A DNA stretch of 24,276 nucleotides, from NCBI GenBank assembly GCA_032718475.1, contig JAUCBJ010002061.1, positions 1-24,276 of the forward strand. Direction: 5' to 3'. This DNA is from Nemertoderma westbladi. Its lineage: Eukaryota; Xenacoelomorpha; Nemertodermatida; Nemertodermatidae. Position 1 is the first letter of the stretch; the number at the start of each line of letters is the position of its first letter. The notes under the pieces are model-generated. The model saw only the letters and a program-made list of their open reading frames with translations, made no database searches and had not been told where the DNA came from. A program made the position numbers and the translations under genes. Below are positions 10,123 through 18,105 of the stretch, in pieces.

Positions 10123-10636
10123 TGAATTTCGATTCGCAGTACCCAGTTGCATTACTAAACTACAGAAATTATAATGCACAAGTTTTTACGGTAGCCCAAT
10201 ATGGGATTTATCGTCAGATAATTGTAGAAGAGTTCTTACAGCGTGGAATAACAATGTCAGATGGGTTTGGGCTTTGCCTTATAATAGCAATAGGTTTATT
10301 GTGCAACATTTAGTTAATTTTCCACACCCTTACAGTATGCTTCGCAAACGGTTTATTAAATTTAAAGACACAGTGCTGAATAGCGATCGGTTATGTGTAA
10401 GATTATTAGCTAATTTAACCATGTTTGATTGTCGGTCAATTTCAGGTAGGAATTTGAGACGAATAGGTAACGAATGTAAAATTTCAGACCTAAATTGTAT
10501 AACACCAATGTTAGCAGGCCGTTTATCGTACATTGAAATTCCGGATGAACAGGAATGGCGTCCGTTAATTTGTAACGAGTTATCATTAGCAATCATTAAT
10601 GAATTAACGGTTCCCGGTTTCAGCTACGATTAATTA
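10112..10636 (+). pseudogene. CR1-like ORF2, C-terminal part after the insertion
   Basis: Reading the frame of positions 10112-10114, the sequence continues the ORF2 interrupted at 6562: NLRNEFRFAVPS, an in-frame TAA at 10172-10174, CTSFYGSPIWDLSSD, WNNNVRWVWALPYNSN, then FPHPYSMLRKRFIKF and SGRNLRRIGNECK, ending at a TAA after PGFSYD. The GSPxW, W-N-x-x-x-R and RF..F blocks are the conserved region after the RT in CR1/L2-type ORF2 proteins. The phase (position modulo 3) is exactly that expected if the inserted DNA and one duplication copy are removed. Confidence 0.85.
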
Positions 10637-10880
10637 GTATATATGCGCAATTACGTTGCAACGTTCTAATATTATATTGTCTGTTGACTTGTTCACTAGG
10701 TACGTTTAATGCTTATTCTGTACATACATTTATATATCTAGGCCTCTTTTGTGCTCTTAATTTTTGCTTCTTTTTTTTCCTTCTTTTTTTCATACATACA
10801 TACATACATACATATATTAATCTGTCTGTACTATTGTGTATTAATCAATATGTACGATAATAATAATAATAATAATAATT
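10637..10880 (+). repeat. 3' end of the CR1-like element with CATA and TAA microsatellites
   Basis: After the ORF2 stop comes an AT-rich tail with pyrimidine runs (10764-10790), a CATA run (10791-10813) and a TAA/AAT run (10858-10878). Short tandem repeats at the 3' terminus are usual for CR1/L2-type LINEs in place of poly-A. Either microsatellite could mark the true end. Confidence 0.55.
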
Positions 10881-10883
10881 ACA

Positions 10884-11700
10884 GTAGAAGAATTTGGTAG
10901 TGCGCTGCAGACAATGAAATCTGGCTCAGGGTGTGGTCCATATGGATACAATCCTGGTTTTATGAAATCTTTGCCAATACAATGGTTGTTGTGGCTTTTA
11001 ACTGTATTTAACATGGTCTTCGCACGCCCACTCTATCCCAGCTCTTGGATAATTCAAAGTTGGTAAATGTTTTTAAGCGAGGGAAGTGGCTTGATTGTGG
11101 GAATTGGGAGGAATAAGTATATTGCCCTGTTTTACGAAATTGTATGATACTCTCTTAGGAAGAAGATTAAATTTATTGTATAAACCGGATTAGGAACAGG
11201 CAGGAGGATTACCTGGTCGCAGTTGCATAGAACATAACCTATGCTTACGAATTCTATGAAAATATGCAGACATACAAACGGAAATTATTTGTTCTGTTTA
11301 TTGACTTCCCAAATGCATATATATGATCGTGTCCCGAGAGACAGATTAATTCTTGCCCTCGGGATATGGGCTATGGCGGTATTTTACTCTCAGCTATTAT
11401 AAGCATATATGGTTCAGGTTCATTTTGGGCTCAGTCATCATACTGGTGAATATAGGGGAGATAGGGGCAAGGTGCATACTCCTCGTGTCTCTTGTTTATC
11501 CTATTTTTGAACAGGCTTATCAGCATGAATAAAACCCGACACTGCTTGCTTGGATGGACTTGCAAAATTTACATTGTATATTATTAATCGATGATGCTAT
11601 TACTTTGTCCACTACCAGAGATGGCCTGAGCTCCAAATTATCTACTGTTAAGGACAGAATTCGTGAGGATTGGAGTGTTCGTTTATGGCTCTATGGAGTT
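10884..11700 (+). pseudogene. Highly decayed non-LTR reverse transcriptase
   Basis: No long frame survives, but stepping between frames gives ordered RT blocks: GSALQTMKSGSGCGPYGYNP and LPIQWLLWLLTVFNMVF at 10896-11016; YPSSW and VNVFKRGKWLDCGN about 11036-11100; KRKLFVLFIDFPNAYI (active-site A block, usually FIDFSKAYD) about 11278-11324; a GGILLSAIISIYGS block near 11376-11413; a remnant of the VRQG..TSCLLF block near 11475-11510; and DDAITLSTTRDGLSSKLSTVKD near 11590-11655 (the DD block). The order and spacing match a LINE RT with many stops and indels, so it is much older than its neighbours. Its clade is uncertain. Confidence 0.7.
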
Positions 11701-12244
11701 GCTTCATGACAGGAAATGAGTTATTCTGATTCTGTTTTCAAGGGAGCTGTCATTTGTAATCTGTGGGTGGGTATTATGCATTTTATTTTAGTTTGAACCG
11801 TTCAGTACTTGTATATTAAAACTGCTGACCTGCATGCTGTATGTCAGTTGTCTGTATTGTTGTATGTCACCCGAAGTATTTTAGGTTAATCTTGCCATGT
11901 ATTCTTTGTAGGATTCTAGTAGTAGTTGTGTGCAGTATTATCCATTGATATTTTTGAAGGCATGGATTTCTAGAATATAATACTCAAATCTGTATTATTT
12001 ACTCTATCGCAATTAATAAGGTAACAGTTCCGTATAGCACGGTAACTTTAAGATTTATGAACAGAGTTGACATGGGTTCACCAACCAAACTCTTCAGTCT
12101 GCTACCCAAGCACACTGATCACACTTGATCACACAAAATATCACACTTGATATTTTTGAATGGTTTTTATATGCTGTCTTAGATTGCATTAGGTATTGCA
12201 TTGTGCTGATTTCGATAATTTAAGGCCTACAGGGAATGATAATT
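11701..12244. other. No gene recognised
   Basis: This AT-rich stretch may contain further eroded sequence of the preceding RT. I see no recognisable frame. A short direct repeat GATCACACTTGATCACAC lies near 12117-12134, followed by a related ATCACACTTGAT near 12140-12151. Confidence 0.4.
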
Positions 12245-12530
12245 CTTGCAATCAGCTGTTTCTCAACGAAACTCAGACATTGTTACATTATTTGGAATCA
12301 TTGCAACGCAAGCTTTCTAATGATATAAAAAAATTACGACTAATGTGAAGAATGGCCGCGATACGGAGGGTGCGATTTCGCAAGACACTTTTTTAAAACG
12401 CTTATAAATAAAATTTAAAGGCAAATCGAAAATTCCAAGCAATATGATAAAGATTTATAGACAAATCTGGGGGGGGGGGGTGGTGGTCCCTCATGTCATC
12501 AGAAAATGACAATATATTACGGGTCATGAT
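12245..12530 (-). repeat. Dispersed poly-C repeat, copy B (inverted)
   Basis: This is the reverse-complement relative of 2000-2330. It carries CAGCTGTTTCTCAACGAAA (12253-12271), GACTAATGTGAAGAATGGCC (12337-12356), GGTGCGATTT, ATTCCAAGCAATATGATAAAGAT (12431-12453), a G tract of 12 at 12469-12480, and a CATCAGAAAATGACAATATA word. Its C/G tract is shorter than in copy A. With copy A it brackets the CR1-like, R2-type and decayed RT block in inverted orientation. Confidence 0.8.
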
Positions 12531-12734
12531 GTATATAATAAATAATCGTAACAGATTTCGCATGTTAACCCAATCCATTATTAACAAGCTGTTGTTCATT
12601 CTAACAGTGCACATGTGTTCCAGAACAACCTGAGAATAAAGATTGCTGCGAACTTGATTTCAAAACCGGTTAGTATTGAACAATTTATATTGGTTATACT
12701 TTTATGTTAGACTTTAGTGTTATTTATCAGGTTA

Positions 12735-14868
12735 TTTATGAATGAATGAATGAAATAATTCGTTTAATTTCCTGAACATATGGATGAATGTAAATAGGAA
12801 AATTACCGTTAATCACAAACACAGATTACATAAAACAATATTTAAGAATTGTAGATAAAACTATACATAAATAAAATATCATTGCATGAAAATCGGTATC
12901 TCATTGTTTATTAGATATCTAATAGCACTTGGGGCGAAAGAGTTTTGAAACATCTTGGTCCGTGTATCAGGCATTCTGTAATTATTGCGAGTTGCGGTGG
13001 AGTGTGATCGGCAACCAATAATGAAAGCGTGTAGAGGATGACTCGGCGTGTCCACAATCTTCTTTACCATGTTGGTGAACTGTTTGGAAAACGCATCATT
13101 TATAATGTTCATGTAAACTTGTTTTTCAATTTTTAAGTGTTTGGCAAACAGCGACAGTGGCCTCTTTAACTTCTTTTTGAGATTCTTTGGAATAAGGGGG
13201 ACCCACGCAACCGCACAGTACATATATTGTGGTACAATGTAAGTTTCAAAGAGAAATATTTTTGTATCTTATTTGCAAACCGGATGAAAAAACTGAATTG
13301 GCGAACTATGTAATTTACCCTTTTTATAAGTTTAAATATATGAGTTTTCCATGATAGATTATTTGCAATCCATATTCCAAGATGTTTCACTTCGGACGGA
13401 CGCGGAACCTCGTCACCATCTATGTAGATTATTTCTTCTGCGATATCTAGAACTTTCTGTTCTTTAAAGTTCATTGGAATGAAACATAGTTCTTCAGATT
13501 TCTTTGCGTTTATCTTTAAGTTTTTTCCATGTGATAGCTCAACAATTCGCTGGATGTTAGACTTATATTTGTCATTTTCTGCGGAATGCCTTATCGCCTG
13601 TAGATTTCTTGAGTCATCAGAATATTTTGCTAGGGATCCATCGTCAGCTCGAATTTCATCAGTGTCTTTGGTAAACAAAGGTCCACTAAGAGGACCCCCT
13701 TGGGGAAAACCAACTTTCAGTGAAATAGAGGAAGATATGTTTTTTCCAGATTTAACCGATTGAGAGAAACCACTCATGTATGAGTGAAGCCAGCTGGCCA
13801 ACCAACGCATCTCTATTGGTAATTCGTCTAAAAGTCTGTTTAAAAACTTGTTTTGTAACACTGTGTAAAAAGCAGATGAGTAGTCTATGAATAAACATTT
13901 TACAATTGTGTGTCTTTCATCTAACGCTTTTGTAATCTGATGAAGGAGGTATAAGATCGCATCAGCTGTAGAATAACCTTTTTTGTATGCAAATTGAAAA
14001 ATATCATCAGTGGATTTACTTGCATTACGAAATATATCTAGAGCCAATCTGTCTAAACACCTAGAACTCAAAGGAGTAACACATACTGGTCTGAAGCTGG
14101 TTTTTTCAGAAAATGATGAATCACATCTTTTAGGTAAGGCAGATGTCAAAGCCGAATTCCAACATTGCGGGTATTTTTGTTGATGGAAACTATCTCTGAA
14201 TAGTGAAGCATAAGGTATAGAAAGTTCTTTTGCAAAGGTTTTATAGCAAATTGCAGAAACAATGCTACTACCTTGGGCTGTATTCGGTTTCAATTTACGT
14301 ATTAATTTCTCAACCACAATCGGATCAACATGAATATCATTATCATAGGTGGTACCATTATATATAGGCTCATCCTTATTCACATCCTCGTTAAATCTAG
14401 TGAAGAAATTATTAAGACTCTCGACTTCATTTTCATCTAATTTATGAACTTGGTGTTTTTTCCTTATACAGTTATCAGATAGTTTGTACAGTTGAGTTTT
14501 TGGCATATTGGTGAATTCCATTTGCCGTTTATCAAAGATCAGTTTGTTGATTTTTCTCTGGCACTCATTTCTCTTAACATTATCCTTACATGCTATAGCT
14601 TTCTTTTTCTCAGCTAGAATGCCTTTAACACCAGGAATAGGTTGACGTATGTGAAAGTTATGTACATTCATCTTAGTTAGAGGTAAGTGTTGATCAAAGA
14701 TATACTTTATATAGCTCTCTGTAGCTTCCACACTTTTATCTAGACTAGTGGTGTCTTGGAAAACATTCCAATTTGTTTCATCAAAAATTAGTTTTACTTC
14801 AGCAATTTTTTTGCATTTTCATATAAAGTCTCCTTATCATAAAAGGTGTATCTATTATTGGACTCAAC
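12735..14868 (-). mobile_element. 5'-truncated LINE (CR1/Jockey-type) on the minus strand
   Basis: Reading the minus strand, there is an endonuclease-to-RT linker from about 14868, the RT, the C-terminal tail to a stop at 12879-12881, about 140 bp of 3' UTR, and a terminal ATTC run (GAATGAATGAATGAA on the plus strand, 12741-12755). The tetranucleotide tail is usual for CR1/L2-like LINEs. No endonuclease domain is present, so it is a 5'-truncated insertion or an older copy whose 5' half has been lost. It is unrelated in sequence to the larger CR1-like element at 2821. Confidence 0.75.
12879..14868 (-). pseudogene. LINE ORF2 fragment: linker, reverse transcriptase, C-terminal tail
   Basis: The main frame is open from 14818 to 13166. 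An upstream frame giving RYTFYDKETLYENAKK joins it across an A7 run (plus strand T7 at 14806-14812), so coding extends to about 14868. Counting from the GTG at 14731, the RT shows FIDYSSAF (281-288), KVGFPQGGPLSGPLF (341-353) and YSDD (370-373) in place of the commoner YADD. The usual SPxLF reads SGPLF. The tail has EVKHLGIWI, then a shift near 13225 into YCAVAWVPLIPKN. It ends with HPLHAFI and RTKMFQNSFAPSAIRYL, the conserved C-terminal R..R..NSF.P.AI signature of this LINE group. At least two frameshifts make it inactive. Confidence 0.82.
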
Positions 14869-15213
14869 AAATCAATATAGAGCCTTACAGGTGACAAGAA
14901 CGGATATCTCGATCGGTTGACTTGATATGGAGACACTGACATTGTAGAAGTGCTTGAATCAGCTGCTAAATGTTATAGATAGGTGTGTGTAGTATATTAT
15001 TATGTAGTAGAGAATAACAATTGTCACTGGTTTCCCACCTTTGGGGTTTGTATCGTATCTACAGTTTACAGATATGGGAAGATTTAGGAAATCGAAAACT
15101 AGATCCCCCTCTATGGGAAAATCGAAGCTAATAACAGCTGATAATGTGAAAAATTGAACTACAAGGTCTGCTCGTGACTTTCGTGTTCTACTGATACGTT
15201 TTCAAACCGTCAC
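14869..15213. other. No gene recognised
   Basis: AT-rich sequence between the minus-strand LINE and the RTE fragment. No endonuclease similarity could be read on the minus strand here. A short frame beginning MGRFRKSKTRSPS near 15075 is too short to support. Confidence 0.4.
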
Positions 15214-15275
15214 TGACAAGCCGGCACAGCATTCTTAAAAATGCAGCTGCAATGCAGCATGCCGATCCTAGTAGT
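15214..15275 (+). mobile_element. Solo 3' end of an RTE-clade LINE
   Basis: TGACAAGCCGGCACAGCATT and the following bases match 21411-21472, the 3' end of the RTE element, over about 60 bp with one substitution visible (GATCCTAGTAGT against GATCGTAGTAGT). Sequence similarity stops immediately upstream at 15213, so this is an extreme 5' truncation product. It includes the last ORF codons, the short 3' UTR and the start of the GTA/TAG tail. No clear target duplication was seen. Confidence 0.85.
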
Positions 15276-15469
15276 CGACACGCTTTCAGTATTCCTTCCC
15301 GGTACCCGCATTTGGTTAATTTTTTTGCGCGGTTTTTTTTGGTGCTTTTATTTTATTGTTTCTGTTATCCTATTTTTTTGTTTTTGTTGTTTCGTATATT
15401 TGCATCTCTGTAGACCTCCGCCCGACACGGTCCTATGTATATTTATCGATATTGACACCTTTATTCTAG

Positions 15470-15645
15470 TTAACGGGCAGTGGGGAGAGTGGGGTCCATG
15501 GCATCATCTACTGAATGTGGAGATGGAGAACCCTCCGAATATTACATATACAAATCTGCAGTAAGATTTTGTGACAGTCCAGGCCCTTCAAGGAGAGGAA
15601 GCCCATGTCCAGGTGACAACAGGATATGTGAGCACTTAAAAGAAG
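15470..15645 (+). pseudogene. Thrombospondin type 1 repeat exon with one-base deletion
   Basis: A splice acceptor (TTTATTCTAG, ending 15469) precedes VNGQWGEWGPW, the W-x-x-W-x-x-W start of a TSP1 repeat. After the third Trp the reading moves one frame and continues SSTECGDGEPSEYY, then RFCDSPGPSRRGSPCPGD and ICEHL, matching the Cys and GxPCPG-like parts of TSP1 modules. A donor GT follows at 15646-15647. Both borders are phase 1, as is usual for single-module TSP1 exons. The length is 176 bases where 177 would keep phase, so one base is missing between WGPW and SSTECG. TSP1 modules are extracellular adhesion units. No neighbouring exon was found here. Confidence 0.75.
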
Positions 15646-16085
15646 GTTGGTGGTTTTGTTTGTTACAAGTAAACGCAGTCCTATGTATGCTAGAGGTAAC
15701 ATGTTAGTTAGGAAATTTAGTAACTGTAGTTGGTGCGCTTTCAGACCTTTAGCAGTTCAACCTGCTAATTTTAAATGTCCTTTTGATTATGAATCGACTT
15801 TAGCCCTTACCAATTACCTGGTGTACTGAAGTTACATCCGCTGAAGCCAGTCCGTGCACGGCGTATGACCCACGGTGTGGGAGACTGGATTCGGGTTCCC
15901 TAGGAAGTTATTGCGGCGTAGGCTACTTTGTATTATTCGATTGATCGCTACTATATAATCTCTGACAACTATATTTACTTTCGGGGAAATATTAACAGTT
16001 CCTTTGGGACGTGGCGCTTTAAGTATAAAAACAGGTTATGACTTACACTAATCACAACTAGATGGCCACAGAGTTTCGTAAATAA
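15646..16085. other. No gene recognised
   Basis: Probable intron of the TSP1-containing locus and/or 5' flank of the recombinase element. There is no second TSP1 exon, RNA gene or repeat that I can identify. Confidence 0.4.
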
Positions 16086-16287
16086 ATGTTTTTAATTTTT
16101 TATACTAGCTAGTTTTTAGGCTAGAGTTCGGTGCCCGTGTCAGCATTTTCATTTTATTCCAAAATGTATCTAGTTTACTAGTTTTAATGTTTTTAATTTT
16201 TTATACTAGCTAGTTTTTAGGCTAGAGTTCGGTGCCCGTGTCAGCATTTTAATTTTATTCCAAAATGTATCTAGTTTACTAGTTTTA
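16086..16287 (+). repeat. 101-bp tandem duplication upstream of the recombinase
   Basis: Two direct copies (16086-16186 and 16187-16287) start ATGTTTTTAATTTTTTATAC and end CTAGTTTACTAGTTTTA. I see one difference (ATTTTCATTTT against ATTTTAATTTT). A third start, ATGTTTGTG, follows at 16288. The near identity implies a recent duplication. The unit may be promoter-proximal sequence of the recombinase element. Confidence 0.9.
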
Positions 16288-16301
16288 ATGTTTGTGTAAA
16301 G

Positions 16302-16417
16302 TTCTCTAGAACATTTCGAAATATATATATTTTTTAATTATGTTCTAGAACATTTCGTAATATATATATATATATTTTTTAATTATGTTCTAGAACAAAT
16401 TTTTATTCGTTCTAGAA
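16302..16417 (+). promoter_or_regulatory. Array of TTCTAGAA octamers upstream of the recombinase
   Basis: The perfect palindrome TTCTAGAA occurs at 16343-16350, 16388-16395 and 16410-16417, with a variant TTCTCTAGAA at 16302-16311. The first three sit in imperfect units of about 40-45 bp joined by AT-rich TATATA and TTTTTTAATTATG spacers. TTCnnGAA is the two-subunit core of heat-shock elements. A full element usually has three alternating subunits, which are not clearly present, so the regulatory reading is inference. The array ends about 40 bp before the first ATG (16459). Confidence 0.5.
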
Positions 16418-16585
16418 TATTTTTTAAAAATTGTAAATTCTTAGATAAGGTTTACAAAATGGATACAAATTTCATAGACAGATTGTTCAATGAGATGGAC
16501 ACTTATAAGACAGAGGCGGTTGAGTAAGTACAATGACGCCATCTGTCTGGACTATGACAATGGAGAATTTTTAACGCAGGTTACA

Positions 16586-16819
16586 ATGGTTGAGGAGGAC
16601 AATACCGATAGTTTCGATGGTGCTACAGACGAAATGCTGAGTCAGTTATCAATGATGGAAGAGGTTATTAGCGACAATTTCGATATTGCAACTGACGAAA
16701 TGCTGAGTCAGATATCAATGGCCGAAGAAGATAATAACCTCAGTCAGATATCAAAGGTCGAAGATAACAATACCGACAATTTCGATGTCTCTACAGAAGT
16801 CGACATAAGACAGGTAGCA
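16586..16819 (+). repeat. 66-base coding repeats (22-residue acidic units)
   Basis: Units at 16586-16651, 16652-16717, a shortened one at 16718-16753, and 16754-16819 encode variants of MVEEDNTDSFDGATDEMLSQ plus two residues. Asp/Glu-rich sequence with periodic Met and Leu suggests a flexible or helical interaction tail. The units have diverged, so the expansion is not recent. Confidence 0.75.
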
Positions 16820-17691
16820 ATGGAAGAGATCTTAACAACAAAGGTCAATAATGGGACCACAGGTAAGAAGATTCGTTTAGGACCTATCATTGCAGAGGAT
16901 GAGTACTTACGTGAAAATCAAAATCCCAATACAGTCGAGTCTACGAAGCAGTCAATCTCAGCCTTCACAAAGTTCTTGCGTTTACGAAATCCACCAGTTA
17001 ATAAAGATATCAAAGACCTAAATGTTAAGGAAATGGCATGTTACCTCAATGAGTTTATAATGCGGTACAATAAGAGTGAAGATGACGTTTTTGAAACAAC
17101 TACTCTGAAGACTTACTATTTTGGAATTATCAGACACTTTAAGTATGCTGGATTTGGAGATGTGTTAAAACAGGTAGAAATTGAGAAAACAAAAAAAATA
17201 TTTGCTACGCGAATGGGTGAACTAAAGGCACAAGGTAAGGGAAATCTTGAGAATGCCAGCAGTGCCCTACAGAGGTATGATTTCAAATTAATGAAGAATA
17301 AGGGAGTTCTGGGTGTTGAAACACCAACGCAACTACGAAACACCTTATACATGGTTCTACTTACCCAGTTCGGGATGCGGCCAGGTTTAGAAATGAGGAA
17401 CATGGAAGTCGGTGACGTCATCAAAAAGTGTTGCCCCGAGACAAAGAGAAACTTTTTAGTAATGACAGAAAGAAGAACAAAGACACGGAATGGCCTAACC
17501 CAACCTCGACAATATAAAAATAAAGCGTGGGAATACCCGGAGGATAGGTCTGTGTGTCCAGTGTCCTTGCATAAACTCTATATTGCTAAACGATTTCCTA
17601 ATGGAAAGGTAGAGTCCGAAGCACCTTATTGGGTCCGTCCTAAACCAGGCAATCCAAAGTCAGGCAAATCCATTTGGTTCTGCGACCAGCC

Positions 17692-17702
17692 AACAGGGAA
17701 GA
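17692..17702. repeat. Target-site duplication, left copy (AACAGGGAAGA)
   Basis: AACAGGGAAGA here matches 21475-21485 exactly. The recombinase frame runs into this copy and leaves the other in phase. Confidence 0.9.
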
Positions 17703-17882
17703 TTGTCAGGTCAGGTATTCTAGGTCATTGATCAAGAAAACTTGCCACCTCCATGCAGCATAAAGAAGGTGCCACCTGTAGCTGCATAGACCCTCTTACT
17801 AGGGCAAATCTGGTCCTGTAACTAGGACCCCCTTCGTTCTGGGATAAGGACGCCCGTGGTCCTGGATTAAGGACCCATATAC

Positions 17883-18105
17883 TTGGCTGCAGGGGTATAT
17901 GGCCTGACCAGGCAGATGGTAATCTACCAATGGCTGGTCAGGAGTAGAGTGTTCTCATGTCCACTCTGAGAGCACTTCACTGCGACCTGCACCTGGCAGC
18001 AAGGGTACAGGGCATGACCCAGCAGATGAGCTGCAACAGCCAATGGTGGGTCATGTGCGCCAGAGTAGATATGGGTGATGGGCCTCATATCTGACTCCAT
18101 TGCGA
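17883..18105 (+). repeat. Two diverged monomers in the RTE 5' untranslated region
   Basis: Monomer A (about 17883-17985) and B (about 17990-18105) share in order CTGGC-GCA-GGGTA, GGC-TGACC, CAGCAGATG-like, CCAATGG-TGGTCA, AGAGTAGA, and CT-CATTGCGAC near their ends. Repeated promoter monomers in a 5' UTR are known from several LINEs. Promoter function here is inferred. Confidence 0.6.

Larger units (their letters stand above)
2821..10880 (+). mobile_element. CR1/L2-like non-LTR retrotransposon, decayed, split by a nested LINE
   Basis: One element is read in order: ORF1 remnants (2821-4008), apurinic-type endonuclease (4033-about 4810), linker, reverse transcriptase with YADD (5500-6562), a 3.55-kb foreign insertion (6563-10111), the remaining C-terminal domain (10112-10636), and an AT-rich 3' end with CATA and TAA microsatellites. 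The layout and motifs match CR1/L2-type elements common in molluscs and other invertebrates. Frame changes and stops are spread along its whole length, so it is inactive. The 5' end is not defined by a duplication I can find; the ORF1 frame overlaps the SINE-like segment. Confidence 0.85.
16459..17702 (+). pseudogene. Crypton-like tyrosine recombinase, 5' part up to the nested LINE
   Basis: From ATG 16490 the frame runs into the left duplication at 17692-17702. An earlier ATG at 16459 opens 22 codons (MDTNFIDRLFNEMDTYKTEA) in another frame, probably the original start lost by a one-base shift; a GTAAGT donor-like word at 16524-16529 is the alternative. N-terminal acidic repeats are followed by a SAM-like core-binding region (ISAFTKFLRLRNPP...MACYLNEF) and GKGNLENASSALQRYD. 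Then comes FGMRPGLEMRNMEVGDV, with catalytic Arg I at residue 297 (codon 17378-17380), and ERRTKTRNGL, the beta-hairpin Lys region. This domain is shared by Crypton transposases and by host proteins of the ZMYM/QRICH1/KCTD1 type. No RT accompanies it, which argues against DIRS. Confidence 0.82.

Noticed and set aside
10122-10313. A separate small ORF starting ATG 10122
   Set aside because: It is out of frame with the conserved CR1-like C-terminal blocks, and the ATG is created at the edge of the target duplication.
15241-15564. A membrane-protein-like frame rich in Phe and Cys
   Set aside because: It runs from the RTE tail through a T-rich intron-like stretch into the TSP1 exon. The hydrophobic part is a pyrimidine-rich tract before a splice acceptor.
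17703-17731. The recombinase C terminus as read through to the stop at 17731
   Set aside because: Bases after 17702 belong to the inserted RTE element. The true C terminus resumes at 21476.
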